Assembly: GCA_009746045.1 (NCBI GenBank)
Contig: RPFO01000080.1
Span: forward strand, 8,286,207-8,350,206
DNA: 64,000 bases
Reading direction: 5' to 3'
From: Mesostigma viride
Taxonomy: Eukaryota; Streptophyta; Mesostigmatophyceae; Mesostigmatales; Mesostigmataceae
Of this stretch, positions 47,441 through 58,900 are shown one piece after another (the stretch's first letter is position 1; each line of letters starts with the position of its first letter). The notes beneath the pieces were generated by a model. It was not told where the DNA came from. It worked only from the letters and a program-made list of their open reading frames with translations, and ran no database searches. The position numbers were made by a program, and so were the translations under genes.

Positions 47441-47985
47441 GCATGCTATAATTTAATTTTATTTAATTTTAATTTAAGCTAAGGCTATGGCTGGTTGTGT
47501 ACCGTGTGTTAGCGGTGCACGTGACTAGGTATTAAATAATTAATTAGGAACATAACTCCGTTGGGAGTACAAATAGCACATATCCCTGAGAAGGGGCATA
47601 TGGCTTTTAATACATTCTGGGCTACTTCCTGCAAGGGTGGGAATGTAAGCGACCCTTGCTCTAGGTGCGCCAGGGCACCTGCACCCCCATGATCTATCAA
47701 GCTATGCTCAGCGAAGGGGGAGCCTGTCATGTGGGGGAAGATCGTCATGGCTGTACAAAAGCTAGGGCATGGCTTCTCAACAGAGAGCGTCTCTCTGCAT
47801 AGGCATAGCATGGCTAAATTCTTAATGCAACATCCATGGGAGGTCCCATTATAGGCATGGCTTGGCTATTAAATTCCGAAGGCATCATCCATGGGGGCCA
47901 TTATGGGTGCACATGCGCGTGGGCCACATGCTAGGCTAAGCCTGACTAATCTACACTACTGGTATATATTCCCTGGTCTGAGGTG
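47441..47985. repeat. Dispersed repeat remnants
   Basis: 47540-47650 (aggaacataactccgttggg, ggggcatatggcttttaata) matches 25230-25330. The remainder up to 47985 shows no gene. Confidence 0.5.
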
Positions 47986-47989
47986 GCAG

Positions 47990-50518
47990 GAGGGGGCTGC
48001 CAGGGCTTGTGGTCAAGGTGGATGACCGCCCCCCTCCAGTATACAGGCTTCCCCCCTGCGCTCCAGATGCCGGAGCTGAAGGTTGGTCGGCCATAGCTCG
48101 CGTCGCCGCTGTTGCTGGGCTAGGGTCAAGTCGTCGTTCAACGTGAAGCGAGTCCTCGAGAGCTTGACTTGCGGCATTTAAGGAACGCCAGCTTGTCCGC
48201 CATGTACTTAAAGGTGAGGAGCACGGGTGCGGCGGGCCAGCCTTACCCCGCGCGCGGGGGAGGCGGACAGCTGACATCCGCAGTTCACCAGTGAGTTGCA
48301 TGGGGGCAAGAATGTCGCGCTTAAATGCCTCAAGAAGGCTCGTGGAGGTCTCACCTGCCGGCTGGTCGAAGTGCTTGACGATGACATTGTAGCTGCGCTG
48401 GGTGATGTCGGCCTCCTCGCGAAGGTCGAGGGCTTGTTGCTTGAGTTGTGCCGCGATGGTGGAGGTGGTGGAGGTGGTGTGATGCTTAAGCAAGTCCGCC
48501 CAGGTGGAGGGAGCATCGCTGGCCGGGCCAGCAGGTGCCGGCTGGGCAGCGATGTCCTTCACCGCCTGGGCGGTGAGGCTGGCGGTGTCATGCAAGCACT
48601 CAAGGGCGGTGGCGGTGGCTTGAAGGCGCTGGTCGAGGTCGAGGAGCTGGGCTTTGATGTCGGCAGTGGAGGCGGAAATGGCAGTGGAGCTAGGTGGAGG
48701 CGGCGGTGGTGGAAAGGTGAGGAAGTTCAGTAGCCAGCGTGCCGCCCATTGCTGCCACATCGGCGGCAAGGGGGGTCACGTGCCGCTGAAAGGCTTCCGT
48801 AAGGATGGAACAAAGTGTGGGGGCGGAGATGGATGGAGCCCAGATCTCGCCGTCAGAGCGCATGAGAAGGGAGTTGAGAATGGCGTGCTGGAGTTGGGGG
48901 CGGGCGCACCCGAACAGCTGGCTGATGTTGTGCCATGCAGCAGCGGCCGGCCGGGGTGATGAGGCGATTGATGTCGTGGAGATGGAGGCACAGGTCGTAA
49001 AGCGAGGCGTAGTCCCCGAAGAAGATGCAGTGCAGAGCATCGCTCGGAGAAATGATGGTCCAGTCTTGATCATCGACCTGGAAAGGCTGGGGCCGAAAGC
49101 GCGGTTCTGAGGGGCGTGAAGACCCTCCTGCCGGTTTTGTCGGCTTCAGGAGCGGGTGCGTTTCGGGTCAGGCGATGCCGATGGCGATCGAGGCATTGAG
49201 CCCGGGAGGGTGCGGGGCGACCACCAGTGCGCGACTAGTGTCACCGCTGCCTGCCGGACCTGAGGGCGAAGCTGCAGCCTGAGCTGCAGACGTATTTTCA
49301 TGGCCGAGCGCATCCGCCAAACTGCGTTCAACGTGAAGCGAGTCCTCGAGAGCTTGACTTGCGGCATTTAAGGAACGCCAGCTTGTCCGCCATGTACTTA
49401 AAGGTGAGGAGCACGGGTGCGGCGGGCCAGCCTTACCCCGCGCGCGGGGGAGGCGGACAGCTGACATCCGCAGTTCACCAGTGAGTTGCATGGGGGCAAG
49501 AATGTCGCGCTTAAATGCCTCAAGAAGGCTCGTGGAGGTCTCACCTGCCGGCTGGTCGAAGTGCTTGACGATGACATTGTAGCTGCGCTGGGTGATGTCG
49601 GCCTCCTCGCGAAGGTCGAGGGCTTGTTGCTTGAGTTGTGCCGCGATGGTGGAGGTGGTGGAGGTGGTGTGATGCTTAAGCAAGTCCGCCCAGGTGGAGG
49701 GAGCATCGCTGGCCGGGCCAGCAGGTGCCGGCTGGGCAGCGATGTCCTTCACCGCCTGGGCGGTGAGGCTGGCGGTGTCATGCAAGCACTCAAGGGCGGT
49801 GGCGGTGGCTTGAAGGCGCTGGTCGAGGTCGAGGAGCTGGGCTTTGATGTCGGCAGTGGAGGCGGAAATGGCAGTGGAGCTAGGTGGAGGCGGCGGTGGT
49901 GGAAAGGTGAGGAAGTTCAGTAGCCAGCGTGCCGCCCATTGCTGCCACATCGGCGGCAAGGGGGGTCACGTGCCGCTGAAAGGCTTCCGTAAGGATGGAA
50001 CAAAGTGTGGGGGCGGAGATGGATGGAGCCCAGATCTCGCCGTCAGAGCGCATGAGAAGGGAGTTGAGAATGGCGTGCTGGAGTTGGGGGCGGGCGCACC
50101 CGAACAGCTGGCTGATGTTGTGCCATGCAGCAGCGGCCGGCCGGGGTGATGAGGCGATTGATGTCGTGGAGATGGAGGCACAGGTCGTAAAGCGAGGCGT
50201 AGTCCCCGAAGAAGATGCAGTGCAGAGCATCGCTCGGAGAAATGATGGTCCAGTCTTGATCATCGACCTGGAAAGGCTGGGGCCGAAAGCGCGGTTCTGA
50301 GGGGCGTGAAGACCCTCCTGCCGGTTTTGTCGGCTTCAGGAGCGGGTGCGTTTCGGGTCAGGCGATGCCGATGGCGATCGAGGCATTGAGCCCGGGAGGG
50401 TGCGGGGCGACCACCAGTGCGCGACTAGTGTCACCGCTGCCTGCCGGACCTGAGGGCGAAGCTGCAGCCTGAGCTGCAGACGTATTTTCATGGCCGAGCG
50501 CATCCGCCAAACTGCGTT
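47990..50518 (-). mobile_element. LINE ORF1-like sequence with an exact tandem duplication
   Basis: The minus strand encodes a proline-rich and coiled-coil-like protein: FPPPPPPPSSTAISASTADI, DIKAQLLDLDQRLQATATA, QLKQQALDLREEADITQRS. Its C-terminal part at 48000-48230 contains VLLTFKYMADKLAFL and, in another frame, LNDDLTLAQQQRRRELWP. That resembles the RNA-binding C-terminus of L1-type ORF1 proteins and the related copy at 51150-51440. Frames are broken in several places. The block 48135-49328 is repeated at 49325-50518. Confidence 0.6.
48135..50518. repeat. 1,190 bp direct tandem duplication
   Basis: 48135-49328 and 49325-50518 appear identical over their whole length, at an offset of 1,190 bp. 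They share the 4 bp microhomology cgtt at the joints. No difference is seen, so the event is very recent or is an assembly effect. Confidence 0.95.
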
Positions 50519-50558
50519 GCGTCGAGGAGCGTTTGCTCGTCATATATGTCATATATGT

Positions 50559-51013
50559 TAAAAAATTATAATTACTTACAGCAGAGTGAAATCACTCAAA
50601 CCAAAGCAAACGCCCAGCTATAAACCTATATACAGAGCCATGTCAAAGCTCTATACTACGATAAGACCAATGGAAACGCCTAACGGGAGGAACCTAATAG
50701 CCCTGCTGCACCGCAAAATCAGCCCGCGTACGGCGGAGCATGATGTCAGCCATGGCCCGAGTCAGCCCCACCGACAAGCGCTGACGCCAATATGACGTCC
50801 AGGTCCGCGCCGACCATGGGGCCCGCTGGCCCTCCAGGTCCAGCCGGTCCTCCCGGAGCCGGCAACACTCCTTGAAGAAGGCGGAGGTCAGGGGCCCCAT
50901 GGCCCCAAACTCCTCCAGGACAAAGGGCACCACACGATGGTGCCCGACGTCGCCGTAGGCCAGGAGCTTGGCCCGCTCCGCCCGGTCCGCCGTGTAACCT
51001 GCCGTGAGGGAGG
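50559..51013 (-). mobile_element. Restriction-like-endonuclease LINE 3' end, copy D, with target duplication
   Basis: This 455 bp fragment matches copies A-C (SLTAGYTADRAERAKLLAYG to the TAG, then the 3' UTR). It is flanked by atgtcatatatgt at 50546-50558 and 51014-51026, a 13 bp target duplication. It is truncated just after the nuclease motifs. Confidence 0.9.
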
Positions 51014-51149
51014 ATGTCATATATGTGACTAGGTATGGTGGCACAGCTAGGCAAACATTCTAAGGATGGCTGCCATGGCGGCAGTGACTACCCATGGATA
51101 CAAGCTAGGGCTATTGTGCAAGCTATTCTAGCCCGCAGGGGGCGTCCAC

Positions 51150-51440
51150 ATCCTGTGGTTGATCATCAGGTCCCCGCCCCTCCAGTACAATTGGGCTTCT
51201 GGGGGTCTTGCTTGTGGCGGAGGTATTCCGGCCACAGGTCGCGTCGCTGCTGCTGCTAAGCGGGGGTCAGGTCGTCGTCCAGCGTCCAGGTGAGGTTGTG
51301 CAACCTCTTGCGACGAGAAAGGAACCGCTGCTTGTCCTCACGGGAGGGGAAGGTGAGCAGGACTGGTACGTGGGGGAACCGCCTTGTCCCGTGAGTGGGG
51401 AAGGCGGTGGCACCCGCGCAGTACTACCTATCGGCATAGT
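51150..51440 (-). mobile_element. LINE ORF1 C-terminal fragment
   Basis: The minus strand reads VPVLLTFPSREDKQRFLSRR, KRLHNLTWTLDDDLTPA, an in-frame TAG, then QQQRRDLWPEYLRHKQDPQ. The pattern (a TF-strand, K-x-FL, DDLT, RR-x-LW) is that of L1-like ORF1 C-termini. It is a diverged relative of 48000-48240. Confidence 0.65.
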
Positions 51441-51800
51441 ATAATTAGGCACAGGCGCCTGGGCCTAGCCTGGCACCTCGCACGCGCACAGATCAGGTCG
51501 ACACTATGGATAGCTCAGCAGGCACCAAGCCCGCCGGCCCAACCTGGGCATTTTGTTCTCACGTGGCGTGCCCTGGGCCGAGCGCGGCCGCGGCGCCACC
51601 CGTGGACTTTCCGGGATAGGATAGGCATGGATATGTGTTACCCTCGTCGCAATGGGCTCATGCCCGGGCAGCCACCTGGCATGCATGTCTGTCATTGGGA
51701 GGCAGATGGTTCGCAAGGATAGGTGGCAGGTAATCATGAAGGAGACCACCCCCAAGTCAGTGGGGGCTCCGCGTGTGACCGCATATAAAATTAAAAGCGC
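51441..51800 (+). mobile_element. LINE family-1-like 3' remnant
   Basis: The run ggcacaggcgcctgggccta through cgtggcgtgccctgggccg to tggcaggtaatcatgaagga matches the 3' part of 33215-34590 in decayed form. Confidence 0.65.
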
Positions 51801-52928
51801 GTGACTCACGTGAGTACCAATAAAGAAATTACCTTCAACACAGCTGTTCCCACCGAGAAGGAGGCTAAGTCATGTGCGCCCTCGCGTCTCTCCCTCAAGT
51901 GGGAAGGCCACTGAGGACTCTCTCTGCATCATGGTGCAAGCTGGTTTGGTAACAAAAACAATTTCGGGGAATGCCGTTGCGCACCATTTTCAGGAAAATG
52001 CATATAGACATTGCAACAGTTACTTCGCATTTAAGACAATGTGTTCATTACTCATGTAGTTGAAATCACACTGTAGGGGTTAATACGAAATGCTTAAGAC
52101 TTCGTAAACTGCTGCACATATAAAGCCTAGTAGACCTCGTGAGGGGCTTTAGACAGCATAAGACACACTGATACATCAGAACAGGATCATTCAAGAGGCT
52201 GGGGCTCTTCAGGTGAGTGCTTCTTCTCACTGCCGAAGATGGGCCTGAGTACCAAGGATGGCAAGTTCAAGCACCACACGCCCGCGCAGAAACGTTGATG
52301 GTTCACAAAGGCATCTCTACTGGGACTCTGCTGACGCTGTGGCATCACCAGTAAACAATCTCACTGTGGCCAATGTCTTGGTTTGAGGACAAGGCCAACA
52401 TGCCTGCCCTGCTTGCTAGGCAAGCGATGATTAAACAAAAAGCCCTATCAGAGTCCCAAGGGATTGCCCTGCTAAGCCATAGTACTGGCATCATCTCAGC
52501 ATCGGACTCCCACGCAGGGCAGCCAGCATGCGTTCGTAGGCCATTGTCTCGGGTATACCCAAGCTCGACATGCATGGGTGAACGGACAGACTAAACAAAA
52601 TCAACATGCCATGGTAAGCTTGGCCCAGGATAATGACAGTCCTTTGGTGGACACGTCCCTCCTGTGCCCCTTTCTTGCCACAGGGTACTCGAAGACCTGG
52701 TCGCTTGCACACGCCTCAAGCAACGGCCCGTCGTCGTAGTAAGGATAGCACCATAGTAAGAACTTTGTCTCCCTTTTTTCATTTCCCTTTTTAAACACCG
52801 CGTTTAAAACAACTCCCTCTCACTTGCAGTTTTGTCGTCACCACCTTTTGCACCCTCTTTTCATGATGGGATTGGTGACCTCCAAAAGGAGGCACATGCA
52901 ATTATCAATAACAGTATCTTCATCACCA
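51801..52928. other. Downstream region of the acid phosphatase gene
   Basis: No gene recognised. The 3' UTR of the phosphatase gene lies just below 52929. Confidence 0.4.
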
Positions 52929-55900
52929 TCACACGCGCTCCCGCTCATTCTCAGAATCCGAGCTGTTGACCAGCTGGAACTCGCCCTTCTTACCCCTTTT
53001 CGGGGCCACCGCGACGGTCGCCGTGGCGGCCCACAGGTGGAACCCGGGCAGGTCGCGCAAGTTGTGGAGGACAAACGCGATGAGCACGACGAGCAGTGCG
53101 GCGGCGCCCACTTGGAACCAGAAGCAGCCGCCCTGGTTTGGCCACATGAGCCCGAGCAGGCCTGGGGGAGGAAAGGGAGCATTGATAGTACATCACAATA
53201 GACGATGAATATATGAAGCCAAACGCATGCAGTGGACTTCAAAGGGACAAGGTCTCCACAGGGGGTACAAACTGCTCGTGCAAGGCACCACCCTATTGTA
53301 GAAGCAGGGTAGCATTGACCCTAGTGACACACAACGAGGACCCTCAGGCTTCTATCGCAATCATTATCCTTCGGAAGTCAGGCATTCCTCACAGGACCAT
53401 CTTCCTTATTGATTCTAATAAGAATCGATACTGCTACCAAAACTTTCAAGAGATCGCGGGGCACCAGCCACTGCTTAGACTGCCCTTTGAATTCAAGCTG
53501 CTGTTCACCCCCCATCCGTGATTGCTACTCCCGCTTGTGGTACCCGCCTTTGCACCTGTAGTAAGCAATACGCCAATTACCTCTCCTCTGCAAAGACAAA
53601 AAGAAAAACAAGTACCCCTCCTCTCATAATCAACCAAAGGAGTTGCTGCTAAAGTAATCGATAGACTGGTTACCTGTGCTCATCTAATCATGCAACCAGT
53701 TACCTGTGCTCATCTCATCATCCAACCAGTTACCTGTGCTCATCTAATCATCCAACCAGTTACCTCTGCTCATCTCATTATGCAACTAGTTACCTCTGCT
53801 GGAGATCATCAGGCACTCGGTCGCAAAGTCCGCAGGCACTCCCTAGTAACTAAAGGCGTGTTCCCTTTTGCGTTCACAACCAGTCAGTCAACCAGTTACC
53901 TGTGCTGGACGTCATCAGGCACTCGGTCGCAAAGTCCTCGGGCGTGGTCGCGTTGGTCCACGTCAGGAACTGGCCCAGCGAACACATGTTGGCCTGCCCG
54001 CAGAACGGGGGCGCCATCAACTCCCCGTTGTACCAGAAGCGCACCCAGTAGTCCCGTGATGGCTGGAAGCTGAGACCAAGTGCCCCAGCGGCGGCAGCAC
54101 GGCTCTTGTCCTTGCCACCCGCTGCTGGGAAAGGAGGAGCAGAGGGGGCGCGTGTTTTCCAACATTGTCACTAAGGGCGTAGCAACGACAATGTCCATCA
54201 GGATTATATTCTACGTGGGTTGTGACTCCCACGTAATCCCAAACAGTTAGGGTTTCCCAACCGGCGGGGTCTCCCATCGGTGACAGGCAACACTGTGGAG
54301 CCGTCGTGAGCGGCTGCTAACACCCGTACAAGGTACCGCTGATGGAACCATCACGCATCCCCGGAGGGACAACCACACGGGGGCACCAATGACATTGCTG
54401 CCAACGCAAGGCATTGTGTGAAGTAGCGGGGTGCATCTATCTCATATTAGACTTTTACCAACTGTGCTTCGAAAATAAGGAACTATTTTTCCCTGTGGAC
54501 GATGCCGACCGCAGCAGGAAAGAGGAAGCAAGGGCACATTCATGCCCACCATAGCAGGAAGGAAACGAAGAAGTGAAGTTCTATGGTTTCGTCACCAGTG
54601 CACCCACCTTTAATCTTTGCACCCACCTGTAATCGGTGTCGACCACAGCTCCAACAGCAGATGCGCGGCGTAGGGGGGCCACTTCCACTCCTCGTGGCCC
54701 ATCGCCCCCAACATGGCAGATACTGTCGTGTCATGCGCCTGGTAGTGCCGTAACCGCTCCCTGGCCTGTGGCCGGTCCTCTAGTGCTGCTGCCGCCGCAG
54801 CCACCCCCGCCCCACTAGCGGCGGCGGTACTGGTGGGTGAGCGAAGGCTCGCTAATTCTGTCTCCTGCGCCGCCACGGCCGCCAGCACATTTTCGCGCAG
54901 GGTGGCGATGAAGGGGCCGATGCGCAGCCGGGCCATCTCCTCCCTGGCGACAGGTGGCAGAGGGGGGGGGGGGGGAGGGGAGATGTAAGTGAGGAGAGCT
55001 GGGGGGACGATGCATTGGAAAAAATTAATGGGGCGATCACGAAAGTGGAATCCAACCCCTGAATGAATGGCCTTTTGAAGCTACAGAAGATCATGGGAGG
55101 TGACATGAAGCGAAGACGCCTATGGGAAGAAACCCGTCAGGGCATTCCTAAACATACAAGCATGCAGGGGTTCAGGATTCAAATGCTGCTTCATTAGTCC
55201 GGAATTCAACTAAGAAGGTACCCGAAACATTTATTTGTAGAAGCAGCAGCGCATTTAAGTTTAGGAAATCGATGGTTTGCTTGCATCCAGAAGCAGTTTG
55301 GTTTGAAGAGGAAATCCTAGCATCAACAGGGCCGTCTCGTAATGACCATACTCGTAAATTATAACAGAGTGCTGGCCTTCAGAACTGAAACAGCACCCAT
55401 ATATTCCTAACTGCTGCAAAGCACCCATATATTCCTAACTGTTTTGCTGGGATGAAGAGAATCACAGGTGGTAGAAGGGGGGGCGATATTCAATGCATCC
55501 CAGCCTCTTGGCGTGCCAAAAGCTTGCACAAATTGCATTGGCTCAGTAAAGACAGCACTGCAGGCACAGAGAGCACTCACGGCTAGTAATCACCACCACA
55601 CGCGTGGGCCACTAACGATTCTGTCATGCATGTCCTTAGTATTAAGAAGTTTAGAACTGTGTGTAGAAGTGTAAGAAAATGAATGTGAACAAAACCTTGT
55701 TCAATGACGACATCGTGAAATGGACAATTTTTCGATTTGCAAGGAGACCACTCATGGGGTTGGTTTCCAGTTTCATGGTTGCTACACACCTGCCATCGGG
55801 ACACACCCAGCGGCATGCTAACATACCGGCGGTAGCGCACGTATTCGTACTCATACTACTAGAATAACATACCGGCGGTAGCGCACGTATTCGTACTCAT

Positions 55901-58900
55901 ACTACTACTTGAATAACATACCGGCGGTAGCGCACGTATTCGCACTCACACTACTACTTGAATAACACACCGGCGGTAGCGCACGTATTCGTACTCACAC
56001 TACTACTTTAATAACATACCGGCGGTAGCGCACGTATTCGTACTCACACTACTACTTGAATAACACACCAGCGGTAGCGCACGTATTCGTACTCACACTA
56101 CTACTTCAATAACATATCGGCGGTAGCACACGTATTCGTACTCACACTGCTACTTGAATAACATACCGGCGGTAGCGCACGTATTCGTACTCACACTACT
56201 ACTTGAATAACATACCGGCGGTAGCGCACGTATTCGTACTCACACTACTACTTGAATAACATACCGGCGGTAGCGCACGTATTCGTAGTCGTACTCCCAG
56301 TCCCCCAGCTTGAACACTTGCGCCGCCATGCTCGCGTTAACACACCGCGGGGACGCCGGACGCGCGGCCCCTGCGCCCTTGCTACCGCCATCCCCCACCT
56401 GCGGGTGGCCCATCTGCCGGCTGTACATGTTGTTATTGCTAGCCCCCGTGTCCCCACTTCCGACCACCCCCTCGGAGCCGGCCTCTTCGGGCAACCACCC
56501 AACAACCTCCTCGCCCTCAAACGTCCCTGCGTGGCCCATCAGGATCTCCTGCTCCTCAGCCGATAGACTCGGTTTGGACTTGAGAATCGCCACCACTTCC
56601 TCGCGCCGCTGCCGCTGCTGCGCAGTGATGGCGTCTGCAGCGGCTTTGGTGCCGGATGCCAGGCCTTGATGCGGCTTGTCTTGGGATGGGCTGGTCTTGT
56701 TTGGGGAGGGCGAGGGGGCGCAGGGTAGCGGGATCCCGTGGCAGGTGCGCCCGCGGAAGCTGTCAAAGTAGTGGTCAAAGTTCTCCTGCCACGAGATGTC
56801 GCCACCTGTCCCCGTGAGCTCAATCAGGGATGCCATCAGCTGCGAGTTGTCCTGTGGAGGGTTGGGGGGTTGAACGCAAGCAGTAGCGAGCAAGTGGTTG
56901 CAAGTAGGCAGTGCAAGTAAGCGTTTCTAAGTATGTAGTGGTAAAACCGCGATTGCAGCGAATAATAGTTCTAAAAAATACTTCTAGGACGTCGTGGTAG
57001 TGCACTGTTGTGTGCAAGTTGTTGCGGTAACTTGGTAAAGTGTTGCAGGAAGTTTGGCAGAATGGGGCTGTAATTGATGAGTGCGGACTGCTGGGCATCG
57101 GCCGACCCAACCAGATGCATGATGCAATAAATCAAACAATCTATTATCGTGACTGATCATGCATGGGGCAACAGAAGAGCTGTTGAAGTAGCTTGGGCAA
57201 GGCCCTATTACAGAGATATGAGACATCCTCTCGATAGATCGTTCCTCCCAGGTATGTGCTGCCCTTGTGACTCACACATGGAAGAAGAAGGATGCATCCT
57301 TCAGTAAAATATCAGGACAAGGCTGAGTGTAAAGCGACCCAGTTGCATGAACGATTGGTTTCTTGGGATGTTTGACCACCATCACGTGCCCTACAAACGC
57401 ACGTCCTGGCGTTCCCCATGCCTGCCCTGAGCAAACCGCGGCTACTGTTATATTATGTGGCTACACCTACACCTATGGCTATTGGAGAAAGTAATGCAGC
57501 TAATCCCCTTCACATGCAGAGCACTGCACCCCAGGGTGAAGCGTCCAGTGGCTGTGAGATATTCCCTGACGCTTGCGCAAGGTAAACCACGCACCGCCAG
57601 GTGGCGCCTCCACGCGGGCATCTTGTCCATGCTCGTGCGCAGCGCCGCCAGGCGGGGGCACGCGTCGTAGTTTGGCAGCAAAGTCTCCACGCGCGCGGGC
57701 AGAGTGTGGATTGTGAACGTGGCGGCGACTGACAGTGAAAGGTGGTTTTGTGGTGACGAAGAAGCATAGATCAAAATGGCATAGATGTTTTAACAATGAC
57801 GGCTGCTAGTGGCAGGTGGCAAGCGCAATCCCAGCATAGATAGCAGTGGTAGATGTTACAGCAAAAAATCGTGTTTGCTACAATGGTGAGTGCTGGTGGT
57901 ATGTGATAAGGGCGAGCATAAATGGATTCATCGTCGTAAGAACCCCGGCAATAGTGGCTGTTTAGTTGACCAAAATACCGATAGTAATCAAGGTGACTTG
58001 CAAATAAAGAAATGGTCCCTGCTCGTAGCACCGAGTCTTGCAGTGTGGGAATGCTCAAAGCCTGTGTGTGGGTTATAAGGAAGCTGGCTGCAAAAGAAGA
58101 ACTGGTCGTATACAAAGGAAAGATCCAGAATCGCGAGATCCCCAGTTTTCAATGTGATACCTTTTTATGTGAAGCTGCAAAAATGGAAACCTGGTTCCAT
58201 GTGCTTGCCAAGTGGCACAGTGCAACAGGTACGTGCTCATGCGAGTAATAAGGAACACCATGTCAGAGATTGTTACCTTTCCCCAACCCAATGCCACCAC
58301 TGCCATTGCTTGCCACCGCGTCAGGTCCCATAACCAGGCCCTCGAGGAAGGCAGCGGCGGACTGTTGCGTGCGCCTGCGGATGGCATCCGAATCCAGATT
58401 CATATGTCCACATGCTAAGTGAGTCATATAATTAGCCAGGAAGACCAGGGCGTTGGTAAAACAGTGACAGAAAGCCAAGAATGCGCATCAACTGCTGGGC
58501 ACTTGCCGAAGTAGCCATGCTCACGTACAGTAGCCAGAAGACAGACAGAAGACTGAAATGAGCACGAATGGGTAGTATTCATGTCCAGATGCATCCATCT
58601 GAATCAGAAGAACAGCAACCAGGGACTTCACTAGTTGCTTGCCTGTAGGGCAGATGCAAGTACACATATACACAGCGGCTAGCTTTGTGCTACCAAGAAT
58701 CAAAGCTAGCTTTCCATACACAGCTGAGCCCCACAACACCTGAACTCACAGCAATAGGGAAACTCCAGCCTGCCACCGGGAAAAGAAACTCCCGCTTTGC
58801 ACCTATTAGAGCTTTCAATGCACCGGCCGAAATTCACGCTTTCCATGCACCCTAGCGCTGGCAGCCGGGCGGGGGGGGGGGGGGGGGGGGGATCGCCTTG

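Noticed and set aside
48296-48733. Gly/Glu-rich plus-strand ORFs in the duplicated block
   Set aside because: They are antisense to the ORF1-like frame and occur twice only because the block is duplicated.
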